Shown here: positions 24,070-35,507 of the stretch, one piece after another
Numbering within the stretch: the first letter of the stretch is position 1
Layout: each line of letters begins with the position of its first letter
Assembly (NCBI GenBank): GCA_947034885.2
Contig: OX344750.2
Location: forward strand, 41,898,821-41,962,820
Source of the DNA: Thuidium tamariscinum
Taxonomy: Eukaryota > Streptophyta > Bryopsida > Hypnales > Thuidiaceae
Length of the DNA stretch: 64,000 bases
Direction: 5' to 3'
The notes under the pieces: model-generated
The model's database searches: none
What the model was told of the DNA's origin: nothing
The model's input: only the letters and a program-made list of their open reading frames with translations
Position numbers and translations under genes: made by a program

Positions 24070-26142
24070 ATGGTGCGGTCGGCAGTAGGTGGAGGGGCGC
24101 ACGCCCAAGACGGTCATGATGCAGCCGCGGCGGCATTAGCACGCTTATCGTCGTCGCTCAAACCCGCGTCGACGCAGCGTCTGTCCGTGGGGGTTGTGAG
24201 TGGGCGCGTTCTCTTGATCCTTCTCGTGGTGCTGCTGGCGCTGGGTGTCTTGATCCCAATCGTGAACCGCTCCAAAAACGAGCTCGAGGTGGCGACCACT
24301 ACTGTGCACTCTGTTCCACGAATGCCGAGGACGGCCAACTTACTCTTGTTCCAAAGTCACTGGAAGCGCTACACGTTGCGCCAGGCTGCACAGGTGAGAG
24401 CCAGAAGCGACAGGAAGCTTTTCTTCTTGGTTTTGAGGATGTTGGTCTTCTTCAAATTACCTCCATCTTTGGACATTGCGAGGGTTTTGGAAGGAATCTC
24501 TTCTCCATGAAATTTGATGATATCGGCTTACCCTCTATCTTTGTTCATTGTGAAGGTTCAGGAATGAATCTCTTCTTCTTAATTTGATGATATCGGTTTA
24601 CCCTCCATCGTTAGACATTGTGAGGGTTCACGAGTGCATAAATTTGTCCTTATCCATGTTGATGCCGTTTTTTCGTTGAAGCGTGCATCTATTGTGATGT
24701 GTGAGGCGCACACACACTGAATTGCAAGCACAAGACCTAAGTTGGAGATGTGAGCGGGTTTTATGGTTTGCTCGCAGGCAGTGGCGACTAGTGATGGCGT
24801 GCTCATTGTCTGCACCGTGAGCCACCCGTATCTCGAGTTTCTCAACAATTGGCTTATTAGCCTTGCGAAACAAAATCGTCACGAGGCAGCACTCATTATT
24901 GCCCAAGATTACGCAACGCTGGAATTTGTGAATTCAAGATGGCCAGGCCATGCTGTTCTCATACCACCCGCTCTGAATTCATCCACGCCTAGTCTTCGCT
25001 TTGGCTCTCAGGTAAGCAGGTATGTGTGGTTTCAGGTTTAAACATACACGGTGCATCCTGGTCATTCTTTTGTGTGTGTTTTCGCAAAGCCACTTGTAAA
25101 GATAACCCTATTAGGTGTTTGTCGTTTTCTGATTGCGCTTGTTTTTCTTTCCCTGATAAGTGACTTAATTTTGCCTACCAGGGCTTTTTCAATTTAACTT
25201 CACGCAGGCCCCAACATCTGCTGGAGCTTTTGAACCTCGGGTACAGCGTCCTGTATAATGATGTGGATATGGTGTGGCTCGCTGATCCTTTCAGCTATTT
25301 CAAGAATAAACACGATGTTTATATCACAGATGACATGGCAGTGGTACATCTCTCGTCTTTCCCTTTAAGCGTTTGAATGGTGAATAGGTGAAACTTGAAG
25401 ATGGATTCCGTTCTTCACATTTACACCTTGTACTCTTCTGGAACCGGCTAAGACACCAAATTCTATTAGTATCTTTAATCGTATGGTGTCCTAACTGATA
25501 TCTATTGTGACTGTTGGCACTGGGCAGTTAAAACCCCAGGACCATTCACATGCTTTACCACCACCTGGGAAGAAAGGGCGCACGTACATCTGCAGTTGCA
25601 TGCTTTTCCTAAGGCCTACGGAAGGCGCAAAGCTACTGATGCGTGCGTGGATCAAAGAGCTTGAGGAGCGGCAATGGTCACCCAGTCAGAAGGCAAACGA
25701 TCAACCGGCATTTAATTGGGCTCTCAACCATACAGCAGGCCAGGTACACATCCGAACATAATTTCCCTTGATGTTTAGTTTCTGCAGCTTTAGACATGGA
25801 TTGCTGCCTCACGAACGACGCCCTCCGTTAGATTAAAATAGTCATCATGTTGAGTAAATGTTATCTTAGTGTAAACCCACTCTTTCGTTTGGTTAAACCA
25901 AGTCACTCAATTTCTGTTTCCCGCAGGTTGACGTTTACTTATTGCCTCAAGTGGCGTTTCCCTCTGGAGGATTATACTTCAAAAACCACACCTGGCGTAA
26001 AGAGACAGCCAACCAGCATGTCATAGTGCATGACAACTACGTGGTCGGCTTCGATCAGAAGATCAAACGCTTCCGGAACCATAATTTGTGGTTCGTGGAG
26101 GTGGATGCAGGTTTATCTCCTTTGTCAGAGAAGGGAGGCTGA
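24070..26142 (+). CDS. RGXT: GT77 xylosyltransferase, RGXT/MGP4-like (rhamnogalacturonan II)
   Basis: Five exons in frame: 24070-24393, 24778-25011, 25182-25343, 25528-25743 and 25927-26142, giving 383 residues. A cytosolic N-terminus is followed by one membrane anchor at about 39-65, as expected for a type II Golgi enzyme. The lumenal domain starts with a VLIVCTVSHPYLEFLNNW block. It has GFFNLTSRRPQHLL, then YNDVDMVW with the metal-binding DVD at about 213-215, then ICSCMLFLRP, KANDQPAFN and QVAFPSGGLYF, ending with HVIVHDNYVVG. All are hallmarks of Arabidopsis RGXT/MGP4, which adds alpha-1,3-xylose to fucose in rhamnogalacturonan II side chains. The length fits the family (about 360-380). 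I chose the ATG at 24070 because the earlier in-frame codon is TTG. All exon borders are GT-AG. Substrate is inferred from similarity. Confidence 0.92.
24457..24640. repeat. 71-bp tandem repeat in xylosyltransferase intron 1
   Basis: Units start at 24457, 24528 and 24598 (each TTACC(C)TC...), about 2.5 copies with 10-15% divergence. They lie wholly in intron 1. Confidence 0.8.
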
Positions 26143-26879
26143 TTCACTCCATCTTCTGAGATCAGAATTGGCAGGTTACTCCACGCATTTGCTCTCGCAT
26201 TCGGTGCTCTCTGCTTGCTTGGACTTGGACATCCTCCCCTATTCCGGTGCATTAAATTCATATCCCTGTGCCTCATACACTAGATTGGCCCTAGTTACAT
26301 GGAGGATGAGGCTCAACAGCAAGTCTAATGTGTGGCGAAGTACGTTTCCTCAAGAGCAGGATCTGAGAGCAGTCGCAACCCCTAGTGAACAATGCTCACA
26401 ATTGCTCTGGCGGCATTTAAACAATATCAGTTGGAAGTGGTAGAGTGTCTGTTTGGTTTGGAAAGAATGGTTTAGGGTTTAAGAGAGTGATTTTCCTTTG
26501 CTGACCATTAGAACACTTTGTGTAGGACTTACTGGGTAATATCCTGCCTACTCGCAACATGTGCAGACACTCGTGCATCTATGAAGGTCAGAATTACCAA
26601 TTTCTAGAGCAATGAAGAGAGCGTTTCTTTTTTAACCCTGTTTTTGCTCATCTCTACTCTCTAGCCTTCCCAAGTGTGTTTTTTCGGTCTGAGGGCAAGA
26701 TCACAAAAGGCTGGGAAATTGACTGGCAGATCTTTGTTGTAGAAGTGGAAAATGTAATACATCTGAATCTGATCTCTTTGCATCGAAAATGATTTGAATT
26801 CTGGAATTTGCTTTCAAGTTCAATTATGTCCTACCAGAGTTATGCCAATTTTCGTATATCAAAGGGTTTTTTTAATGCA

Positions 26880-27105
26880 AATACCGGTAGCCTGGGTACC
26901 AGAATTTTCAAATTGGGTACCTGCATGGTATCAGTAATTGAAAAAATTTGGCACAAAAAAAGGGTACCAGGAAGTAAAGTATAGGGTTTAATACCTGTGT
27001 ATATCACATACTAGCCGGGTAATTTATAATTTAAATTAAATTTCAAAATTTTATTTGTTGAAGCGGGTACTTCATGAATTTCCCCGGGTACTGGGGTTAC
27101 TGTCT
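26880..27105. mobile_element. Possible foldback/MITE with GGGTAC-rich arms
   Basis: The left side (GGTAGCCTGGGTACCAG...GGGTACCTGC) matches the reverse of the right side (...GCGGGTACTTC...CCCGGGTACTGGGGTTACT) at moderate identity. No target duplication was identified. It has diverged. Confidence 0.4.
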
Positions 27106-27959
27106 TGAGGGAATAATAGTTTTTATCAAAATATTTCATATGCAATAGTTGAGTATATGAACACAACTTCAATTTTCTTCATGTAAGTGATTCAACCAAA
27201 GATTTTTCAGATGTTCATTTTTCAGATTGTACTATTGTGAATTGAGGCAGTAACTGCCTCTTTTGAGCTCATTGCTCATTGTCATTGTATACCGTGCCCT
27301 CACTGTTTAAAGTGTTGTTGTCTGCCCAATTTCTAATATCAGATTTTAGGATTTAGGATGAGGACCTAGGGTTAGAATTAGAGGCTTGGGTTGATTTTGG
27401 ATGTCACACATATTTCATACTCTCAAAAATCTTTAATAATAAAGATATTTGGAATAACTTTGTTCTTTGTCAACAAAATTTAACTAAAATTGAGGCAATT
27501 ATTCGTAGGAACTAGTTTTAATTACTTATTTTGGACTCTTAAATTTGCTGTAACCATATCACAAGTTTAACCATGATGTTTTTCCTTGAGACCCTAAGAC
27601 TATGAGTGTATGAGTGTATGAGTCAGTGTTTTTTTTAATTGGCTAAAAATCACCAAAATTCACCCACTATCCATGTACTTTGATTTTACTATAGGAATTT
27701 AAGGAGCAAAAATTGTATTTTTTTGCCTAATTTTACTCTCCACTAATTGTATTTTAGCCATCTAGCCTTCCTGCCAAAAGATAACATCGCCACTAAATTC
27801 GATATGCACAAGTTTATAATCGCCTATACTTCTCTCATTATGTCCATACATTCCAAACAAAGTGGACAAATCTTAGTCATTAGATCACATTTTCAATTCT
27901 TGCTAGTATACACCCACTACAAAGATGGATATGTTGCCACTTTTGCTTTATCATCAAAA

Positions 27960-28105
27960 TCTATATATAGCCAAAATTCACTAATGTGCATTTGTTTAGC
28001 AAAATTATTTTCTTTGTACAATGAACAAAGGTAGCCACTTCATTGAAAGTTCATTGAAAATTATCGCTAGTACTTCAAAAAAGCTAAATCATTAAAAAAA
28101 ACATT
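27960..28105. repeat. Dispersed repeat, copy A
   Basis: Shares ATTCACTAATGT, CATTGAAAGTTCAT, AAATTATCGC and AAAAGCTAAATCA in the same order with 45252-45375. Otherwise uncharacterised. Confidence 0.6.
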
Positions 28106-28390
28106 GGTATGAGTGTATGAGTGTATGAGTGAGTGTGTCACCTTATGTGCAACCTACCCTAGTTTGCATTTGCCCCCCCCTCTCCCCCTCTCCAAAAATT
28201 TATAGATTGTTGATAGTTTAAAAAAAAATTAATAGTGACCTTTGAAATCACTGTCGATTTTTCAAAAAATCACAAGTTGTTGATCTTGTGAGATTTAATC
28301 TCAGCCATCCAAATATGGATATGGATACAGATATAAAATACGGATACAAATATTGAATATGTGTATAGTACTGAAATATTAAATATGGAT

Positions 28391-28392
28391 AC

Positions 28393-28472
<80 letters not shown>
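28391..28472. repeat. (CA)n-(TA)n microsatellite
   Basis: A short (AC)n run passes into about 33 AT dinucleotides. It produces an Ile/Tyr-repeat ORF on the minus strand that is not a gene. Confidence 0.97.
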
Positions 28473-28476
<4 letters not shown>

Positions 28477-28559
28477 AAATATATATACAATACAAAATAT
28501 GTATTAAATTTTAAATTTTGTTTGTTTGTTTGGAAGGGGGGTGGAGGGGGGTAAGTTAA

Positions 28560-29350
28560 TCATTTCTTTTGGGTGGGTAGTGAGACATCATGCCTTAGAA
28601 TCCACTCAAAAGACAGATTATCCACGTTGTGTGCAATTATCCCTTGATTAGATAAATGCATTCCTCTATTCAAAAAAACAATTGAAAGTCGTAGCAATTT
28701 TCATACTTTTTGACTACTTATGTTTAAATCATTCCATTTTGATTAATGAGATGAAATTTGTGAGGAGTTTTAGCTTGCTAGTAGTTATGGATTCTTTATT
28801 ATGCAATAATTAAACTTTGAAGTCTTCAATTTTCAATACTCTTGAAAAAAAAATTAATAAGGTATAGTTTGTTTAGTACTCCGTACAACATTGCAACCAT
28901 TTGTATTGTCATTTTTCAATTCCATAAATAAATTCTCAACAATTTAGTCTTTTGAATCATTCTCTACTTCTTTCCACTTACTATTTTTTTCTTACATGTT
29001 GTACAATTTCAAATGATCTAGAATATTTCAAGCGTGTAGCCAACTTGCCTTGCAATATGAATCCAAAGAATAACCACCATTTTGGATTTTTTTTCATACC
29101 AATGCAACCTTGTGAAGTGTAGCTACTTAGATTTTTACAAGCCCCCCAAAGGATTTTTGTCAGTTTAAATTCTACTGTCTTGCAATCTTTGTGGTTGAAA
29201 TTTCTCCAAAAAAAATTCTTCATCTTTTCAAACTAGCATACTACAAGATCCTATAGTTATATGTGTCTTACAACAATTTTCCCTTAGAATTTGGAACTTA
29301 TACTAGAAATGACAATTTTGGAGTATTTTTAATTTAAAACATAGCTATAA
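28560..29350 (-). mobile_element. Diverged copy of the TTAA-flanked family (reverse orientation)
   Basis: Read in reverse, it matches inner parts of 32557-34424: CCATTTTGATTAATGAGATGAAA ... GAGGAGTTTTAG near 28736, and TGTCATTTCTA / TAGGATCTT near 29240-29320. Clear TTAA ends are not preserved. Old copy. Confidence 0.45.
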
Positions 29351-30413
29351 ATATAAGATAGAAGCAATGTGGTTGAATTTGTATTGTTTAAAGATGGACT
29401 CATACTAGTCTATGTATGAAGATGTTTGAGCTAAATCAACCAATATCTTGAGTTTTTAATTATTATTGGATTATTCATTGATACAATCAAAACTCACTCA
29501 ATTTTTAAGAATAAAAGGTTCAAAGAAATCCAATTCTATAGGTAGCAACAATTTTCTAAATTAATAAATTAATATAACTTGAATTTAAACTAATTTAAAT
29601 TAGTATAGATTGTAATATTATTAAATTGTATTAATGTCTACAATTTTTTTTTGGTAAGAACACCAATTTTGCACACAAACTAATAAAATGAATCAATGTT
29701 CACTTTTATTCAAACTACCTTCAATAGTTTTCAAAATAAGATAAGCACTTGTATTACCATTGAAGCATGCAAGTGTATGAATAGTATTTCATGAAACTTT
29801 AACCTTAAAGCTTTCTGACATCCAATTTCTAAACAATGTACAAATTAAAAATTGATTTCTTTTTCACTATAGCTTAGATGAAAGTCATTTTAATTTCTAG
29901 AGATATATCATGAAGTTATTATCCTATTTGAGGGTTGAATTTGGTGTTATTTGAATGTATATTTTTCTAAAATTACAAATTTAAAAGTGTGTCAAGTAGT
30001 TGATTAAGCCAAAAATGCATTGATTCTAATTCAAATGTAGAATTGCAAAAATGAGATAATAGAATCAAAGAATACAAAAATACAAAAAAATCACCATGTC
30101 AAGAGAAATTTATTTCAAATCCATTCCAACAAAATTTATAGAAATGAGAATATTTTGCTTGTATTTAAATTTTGAAGAAATTTTGAATTTTTATTCCCAC
30201 AATTTGTAGAAAAATATTGATGATAGCATTGGTGAATCTAATTAACCATATTATAGATAGAATCTACAATTCAAACTTTGCAACTTTTATATGCATTTGA
30301 ATTCCAAAATATTCTTTCAAATAGTACTTTATGATGATTTTTCCAAACTTGTCAATTCTAAAGATGAGTCTCAATGCTCAGGGGTTAATATCCCATAGAA
30401 GTAGGTATAAGAT
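29350..30413. other. AT-rich DNA, nothing recognised
   Basis: Very AT-rich, with no ORF of note, RNA gene or terminal repeats. Confidence 0.5.
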
Positions 30414-31080
30414 AACTACACTAAAGATGTTATTTAGTGTTTAGTGACATTTAGTGTTTTTACCCCCCTACTAGCTACAACACTAAATCTGAACTTGTCC
30501 ACAATTAGTGTTAGACTTGAATGCGCCGCCTTCTCCTTCCCTGGAATTGCTTGGGTTCAGTTCATCCGAGTTCTTCACATAAGAGGATTTCTGGGCCCCC
30601 AGAAGACCGTTTCAAGGGTGTTCCCCAAAATTGTTCCCATTGCTGCAGACTAGCCTCCTGTTGGTCTGAATTTTTGAATTTTGAAAAAAAAAAATTAAAT
30701 TTTTTTTTCAAAAAACTTCAGAATGTATTAAAGAGAAAAAAATGATTTTAAAAAATATTTTAAAAATATTTAATATTTAATTAAAATTAATAAAAATTTA
30801 TTATTTTCTGACATGGCAGTCGCTCGACCACATCAGCATCACGCTCCCAACGTTCCCAATGCGTTCCCAGCATTTGGGAACTTATAGTCTTGTACATCAG
30901 CTGAAAATCCTCTTATGAGTTTAGTTCAGTTCAGCCCAAGTTCAGATTTCAGATCTTGAATGTTCACATTTAGTATTTGAATTGACATTTAATGTTACTT
31001 ACTTTCATTGGGTAATTGGCTTTTAGTGTATGCCTTTGTATTTAGTGTACAAGACACTAAATATCATCATTAGTGTAGTG
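30414..31080. mobile_element. Foldback-type element with long inverted arms, about 667 bp
   Basis: The left end ACTACACTAAAGATG.TATTTAGTG pairs with the right end, which in reverse reads ACTACACTAATGATG.TATTTAGTG. Further inward, CTAAATCTGAACTTG and CATAAGAGGATTT also have inverted partners (about 30945 and 30910). The arms are thus several hundred bp long with a GC-richer centre. No clear target duplication (GAT left, CAA right). The terminal CACTA motif hints at CACTA, but the class is open. Confidence 0.65.
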
Positions 31081-31976
31081 CAATAAAAAATTACACAAAA
31101 TAAAGTGAATCAAAAGATAGAGACTTCATCTATTAAACAAAGTCTCTACCTATGTATTCAAATTTAACCCCTTTATTATATCCAATGTCTTTTTTGGATT
31201 TCTTGACGTTTGCTCAAAAACTAAATAAAAGGAACAAGTTTTGATAGATTTTATCAATTTAAAAAAATTTCACTTATAAATTAAAAGATTGTAATATTGA
31301 TAAAGATGTTAAAATTATAAAAGTGATTTGAAATCTTTTGATTTCCTTCGTATAAGTCAAATCCAAAATTGAAGTAATAAAAAAAATATGAGGTTAAAGG
31401 ACAAAATGTATAAAAATATATTTGATTGATTTAGAACTTCTCAAAATGTATTCTATATTCTTTGAAAGAATTTTTGATGTAAGATTCTTCCAAGATCTTA
31501 CTTCTATATTTGAGTCTCATCTTCAAGGGCTTCTAATACTAAATCTTGTATCTTGCAAGATTTATATAGATATCTTTACACTAAATCTTCAATAGAATTA
31601 ATATCATAGATGATTTTTTTTAAATTGGATTTTTGATACTTAAAGTAGATTTTAAAATATAATTATTTAGTTGAAGAAAAATACCAAAAAATAATTTGAA
31701 ATTTTTTTATTTAACTTCAAAATTAGTAAATACTAGTCATTAAAATTTGATGCCTTAGACATTTAGGAATTAACATCTTTGACCTGCATAGTTAGTCCAT
31801 TTTTCAACTAAATAAGAATCAAATTCTTATCATTTAAGTTTTACCAATTCACATATCTTTTGTAAGTTGTTAAAATTAGTGTAAAAAGATTTGAAAAAAT
31901 CAATGTTGGAAAACTTTAATGACCTTAAATAAAATAAAAAGTACTTTATGTAATGATTCATTCAAAAGCATTAATA

Positions 31977-32282
31977 GGAAATTTCGTTAAAATGGTGCCA
32001 TTTCGTTAAATTGGCGCTTTTGAGCAGTTTAGACTGCGCGGTCTGAACCATTTTTTCTATCCTAGGATCTACACCTGTACTAGATTTTGGAAATCTACAA
32101 CTCTCCTAGATTTCTGAAATCTATACCAATCCTAGATTTTTTAGATTGTTTGGTCTAATATCTATGCTTGTCATAGATTTCAGAAATCTAAAAGTGTCCT
32201 AGATATTAGCAATGTATACTTGTCCTAGATGTCAAGGTGTGAAAATGGCATGTGGAATACCGCCATTTTAACGAAATTCCCC
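31977..32282. mobile_element. 306-bp TIR cassette with internal palindromic array
   Basis: Ends GGAAATTTCGTTAAAATGG and, in reverse, GGGGAATTTCGTTAAAATGG, with the trinucleotide ATA directly outside each end (31974-31976, 32283-32285), a likely 3-bp target duplication. The interior 32080-32235 holds about five copies of a unit of roughly 35 bp centred on the palindrome TAGATTTC.GAAATCTA preceded by GTCCTAG/CTCCTAG. No coding capacity. A 3-bp duplication with GG-starting ends would fit PIF/Harbinger or CACTA. Confidence 0.7.
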
Positions 32283-32556
32283 ATATTACAAAATCATTTA
32301 CATGGAGTATTTAGCAAGAAATTCTTTATTTTGTGTAAGATGAACTATTGCCAAATCGAGGGGTAATGTCATTCAATTAGTATGATGGTAAATAACTTCA
32401 TTAATCTAAGGTAGAAGAACTACATTCCATTCCCTATTTCAACTCCATTCTTAGTAAAGTATACTTAAATTGTTTTTTGCAATTTAAATTTTTTTTAAAA
32501 TCTAAGCGCATTGACTAAAAAAACTCTTGTCCTTAGATTTGTTAAAGGTACCTTAA

Positions 32557-34424
32557 CCCCTAAAGGTTTTTGACTATGTTTTCACCAAAAATGCTCCAAA
32601 CCTATCATTTCTATAACAACTATCAAATTTTAGAGTTTTTTGGGGGGGAATAAAGTAATTGTAGGATCTTTTAGTGCATTAGTTTGAGAGCATGTAAAAT
32701 AAATTCGGAAAATTCTGCCATGTAGATTGCAAGATATTAGTGTTTAAAGTTACAAAAATTCTTTTTTTTACCACTACGGGAATCCATGCAGCTGCACTTC
32801 AAAGGGCCATATTTGTATGAAAAAATGACCAAAATGTTTGTAACTCTTTGGATTAATTCTTCAAGTCAAGTTGGCTACATGCTTGAAAATTTCCAAATCA
32901 TTTGGAATTGCACAACATGTACAAAAAAATAGTAAGTAGAAAGAAGTAGAGAATGATTCAAAATATTAAATTGTTAACAATTCATTTATTAAATTAAAAA
33001 ATGCCAATCCCAATGGCTCTAATGTTGTAATAAAAAATCTACACCCAATGTATTTTTTTTTTCAAAAATATTAAAAATTTAATTAAATAAAGGACTTCAA
33101 AGTTTATTTTAGATTGGACATTCTAAAACTTCCTACAAACTACCCACAAACTAAAACTCCTCATAACTTTCATCTCATTAATCAAAATGGCATGAATCAA
33201 AGCTTCTCATGTATATATAAATCTAGAGAACGAGTTTGAAGTTTTTATTTTTTTTAACCCCTAAAGGACTGAGGCATTTTCTGGCTTGAAAACCACTCAA
33301 AACTGCCATGTATGCTACTTCCTTCCAAAAAAACAAAAAAAACAATCTTATTAGAATCTAACCGTAGGATCTTGTAAATTACTTGTTTAAGATCATATGG
33401 TAAAAATTTCATGAAGTTTGACCATACCGATTGGAAGATATTAGCATTCAAAGTTGGAAAAAAAAGTTTTTTTGAACTCTGAATTGCAATTTCAGATGAC
33501 TTTGATTGCCATTTGTTGAATTTTTTTGCACTATGGACCATGAAGTTAAAATTTTTTATGTTGAACATTTGAGTTGAGAATTAGGGAAAAAAATTTCAAA
33601 AAAAAACTACTTGATTTTCATTCATTAAAAAATTGTTAAGTAGAAGTAGGTCCAAGATTGAACAAAACACTAAGTTGTTAATAACTTTAAGATGTAATTG
33701 GAAAACCATGATCCCAACGGTGATCTTGTTTTTGCAAACATCCTAAACCCTATCAAAAAAGAAAATTTGAAAAATTTGAAAAATTGCATTCAAAAATGAA
33801 TTTTATAAGTTATTTTTTGAAGAAGGTGCTTAGATTGCCCGAAATACAAGATTGTCCATAACTTTCTCATTATTAGTCCAAATAAAATGAACCAAAGCTT
33901 CAAATGTAGAACAAAACATAATCTTTGAGAAAAAAAATAAAAAATAAAAAAATAATTTTTTTTGTGTTTTTTTTTTTCTGCCCGGTGAACTGCTTTTTGG
34001 ACTTAGAATGGCATAACTTTTGCTTCCAAGCACCAATTGAAATAAAAATTATATTTTTGGAAAGCTAATCTGATTTACTATCTTCAAAAAAAATTTCAAA
34101 AAATCATAGCAAAAATTCAAGTCACACAAGCCTGCCCGAAATTCCAAGTGTCCTCCAAGGGGACTTTAGTCCTTTAGGGGTTAAAGTGATTTTTGAAGAA
34201 GTTTTTTAAGTTGCTCGGGCTGCCCACCAAATAGAGAAAATCACATATCATGCAAAAACTTTTTAACCATGTAATCAAAAGTTATGAAAATTGTTGGGCC
34301 TCAAAAGCTACTCTTTTGGTGCATGTTTGGGGAGAATTTCAAAGAAAAAAAAAGAAAAACTCCATCTATAATGAGCTGCCCATAATTGCTATATTGCAAA
34401 AAGAAACACTTTGGTCCTTTAGGG
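32557..34424. mobile_element. Outer TTAA-flanked (piggyBac-like) non-autonomous element, interrupted
   Basis: The left end is TTAA (32553-32556) then CCCCTAAAGG. The right end is CCTTTAGGG then TTAA (34425-34428). The total of 1868 bp minus the inner element plus one TTAA (927 bp) leaves about 941 bp, the usual size of this family here. TTAA targets and CCC-starting ends are typical of piggyBac elements. No transposase frame is seen. Confidence 0.6.
33258..34180. mobile_element. Inner TTAA-flanked (piggyBac-like) element, 923 bp
   Basis: Flanked by perfect TTAA on both sides (33254-33257, 34181-34184). The terminal inverted repeats begin CCCCTAAAGGACT at both ends, 13 bp perfect. There is no long ORF and it is AT-rich inside. 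The best-preserved copy of the family in the window. Confidence 0.78.
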
Positions 34425-34429
34425 TTAAA

Positions 34430-35507
34430 AAGGACAATTGAGATGGTCAATTTTAGGTATCAATTCAATTTTCTTAGAATATAGATAATAAGTTTTGAAT
34501 TTATCATTAGTGAAAGTCAATCATCCTTAACGATGTAATGATATAGCAACCTAAGAATGTTTAATAGATGACAAAAAAATCCTTCTATATAAGACATATT
34601 AAAGTGCAAATGTTTTTCTTTGGAATTTTGTGTGAAAAGGGTAGGTCTCGTGCAGTAGTACTTGATCTCTAATGAATACTCTTGGTTTTTGTTTAAAGCA
34701 AATGATTTATTTGGTATTAAAAAAGATGATGTCTATAGTGACCAACTTGGTGTTTTAGAATTGAGAGAGAAAAAAATAACTCCAATCACCTTAAATCACT
34801 TATCCTTGACTTCCTATGATCGAGATATTTTTAGATTGATTTCTTACATTGAATTTCATAGCCCAAATTCCTAAAATTTGTTCCCTTGAAGATTCACATA
34901 GGTATTTTCCACACTAAATGAAATTTAAAAACTCCTTGCCTAAAAGAAGCCTAATGAGTACCTTTGCAGATTTGGTCTAGTGACCTTCCAAACTAATTGT
35001 TGTACTACAATTCCAAAAATTTGCATACTATAAAATATAATTTGTATTTTTTGTCTTGTATGATTAATATTTAATTCTTATTCAATCCCAATCAAACATA
35101 CCAAATTTCCCTTTCAAAAACCCAAACTTTTAAGGAGCTTTTTAATGGGACAAAAAATTTACTTGATTTGGAAGCTTTTTGTGGGACAGAGAGAGGGAGT
35201 ATGCTGCAAATCCTTTGCAAAGGCACAATTGGAGATTTCAGTGTTGGATCCGACAAAACAGTACAGTCCACGGTATTTCCTGTCGGGTGCAGTGGTCCCG
35301 TTTGAATCAGCAGTCTGTCGTGAACACCCTTTCGCAGGCGACATTTGCATTCAACTTCGTTAGAACCCAATTCAGATCAACCTTCGTTTTCGTATACAAA
35401 CCACATTGAGAGTCTTCATCCCACGCATTGGGGTTGCGCCAATTTCTAGTTTCATTCCGCTACAAATTCTATTGTGATGTTGCAGTAATGATCGTGCGTG
35501 TGCAGCG
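34430..35507. other. AT-rich spacer and lipase gene 5' region
   Basis: No gene to about 35140. 35150-35507 is GC-richer and probably holds the lipase promoter and 5' UTR; an acceptor-like TGTGCAG lies just before the ATG. Confidence 0.45.

Larger units (their letters stand above)
26143..28560. other. Intergenic repeat-rich DNA
   Basis: No gene seen. Contains an inverted-repeat element (26880-27105), two blocks of a 9-bp GTATGAGTG minisatellite (near 27604 and 28109), a dispersed repeat (27960-28105) whose relative lies at 45252-45375, and a dinucleotide microsatellite. Confidence 0.5.

Noticed and set aside
28248-28490. 80-codon minus-strand ORF rich in Ile and Tyr
   Set aside because: It is a translation of the AT-dinucleotide microsatellite.
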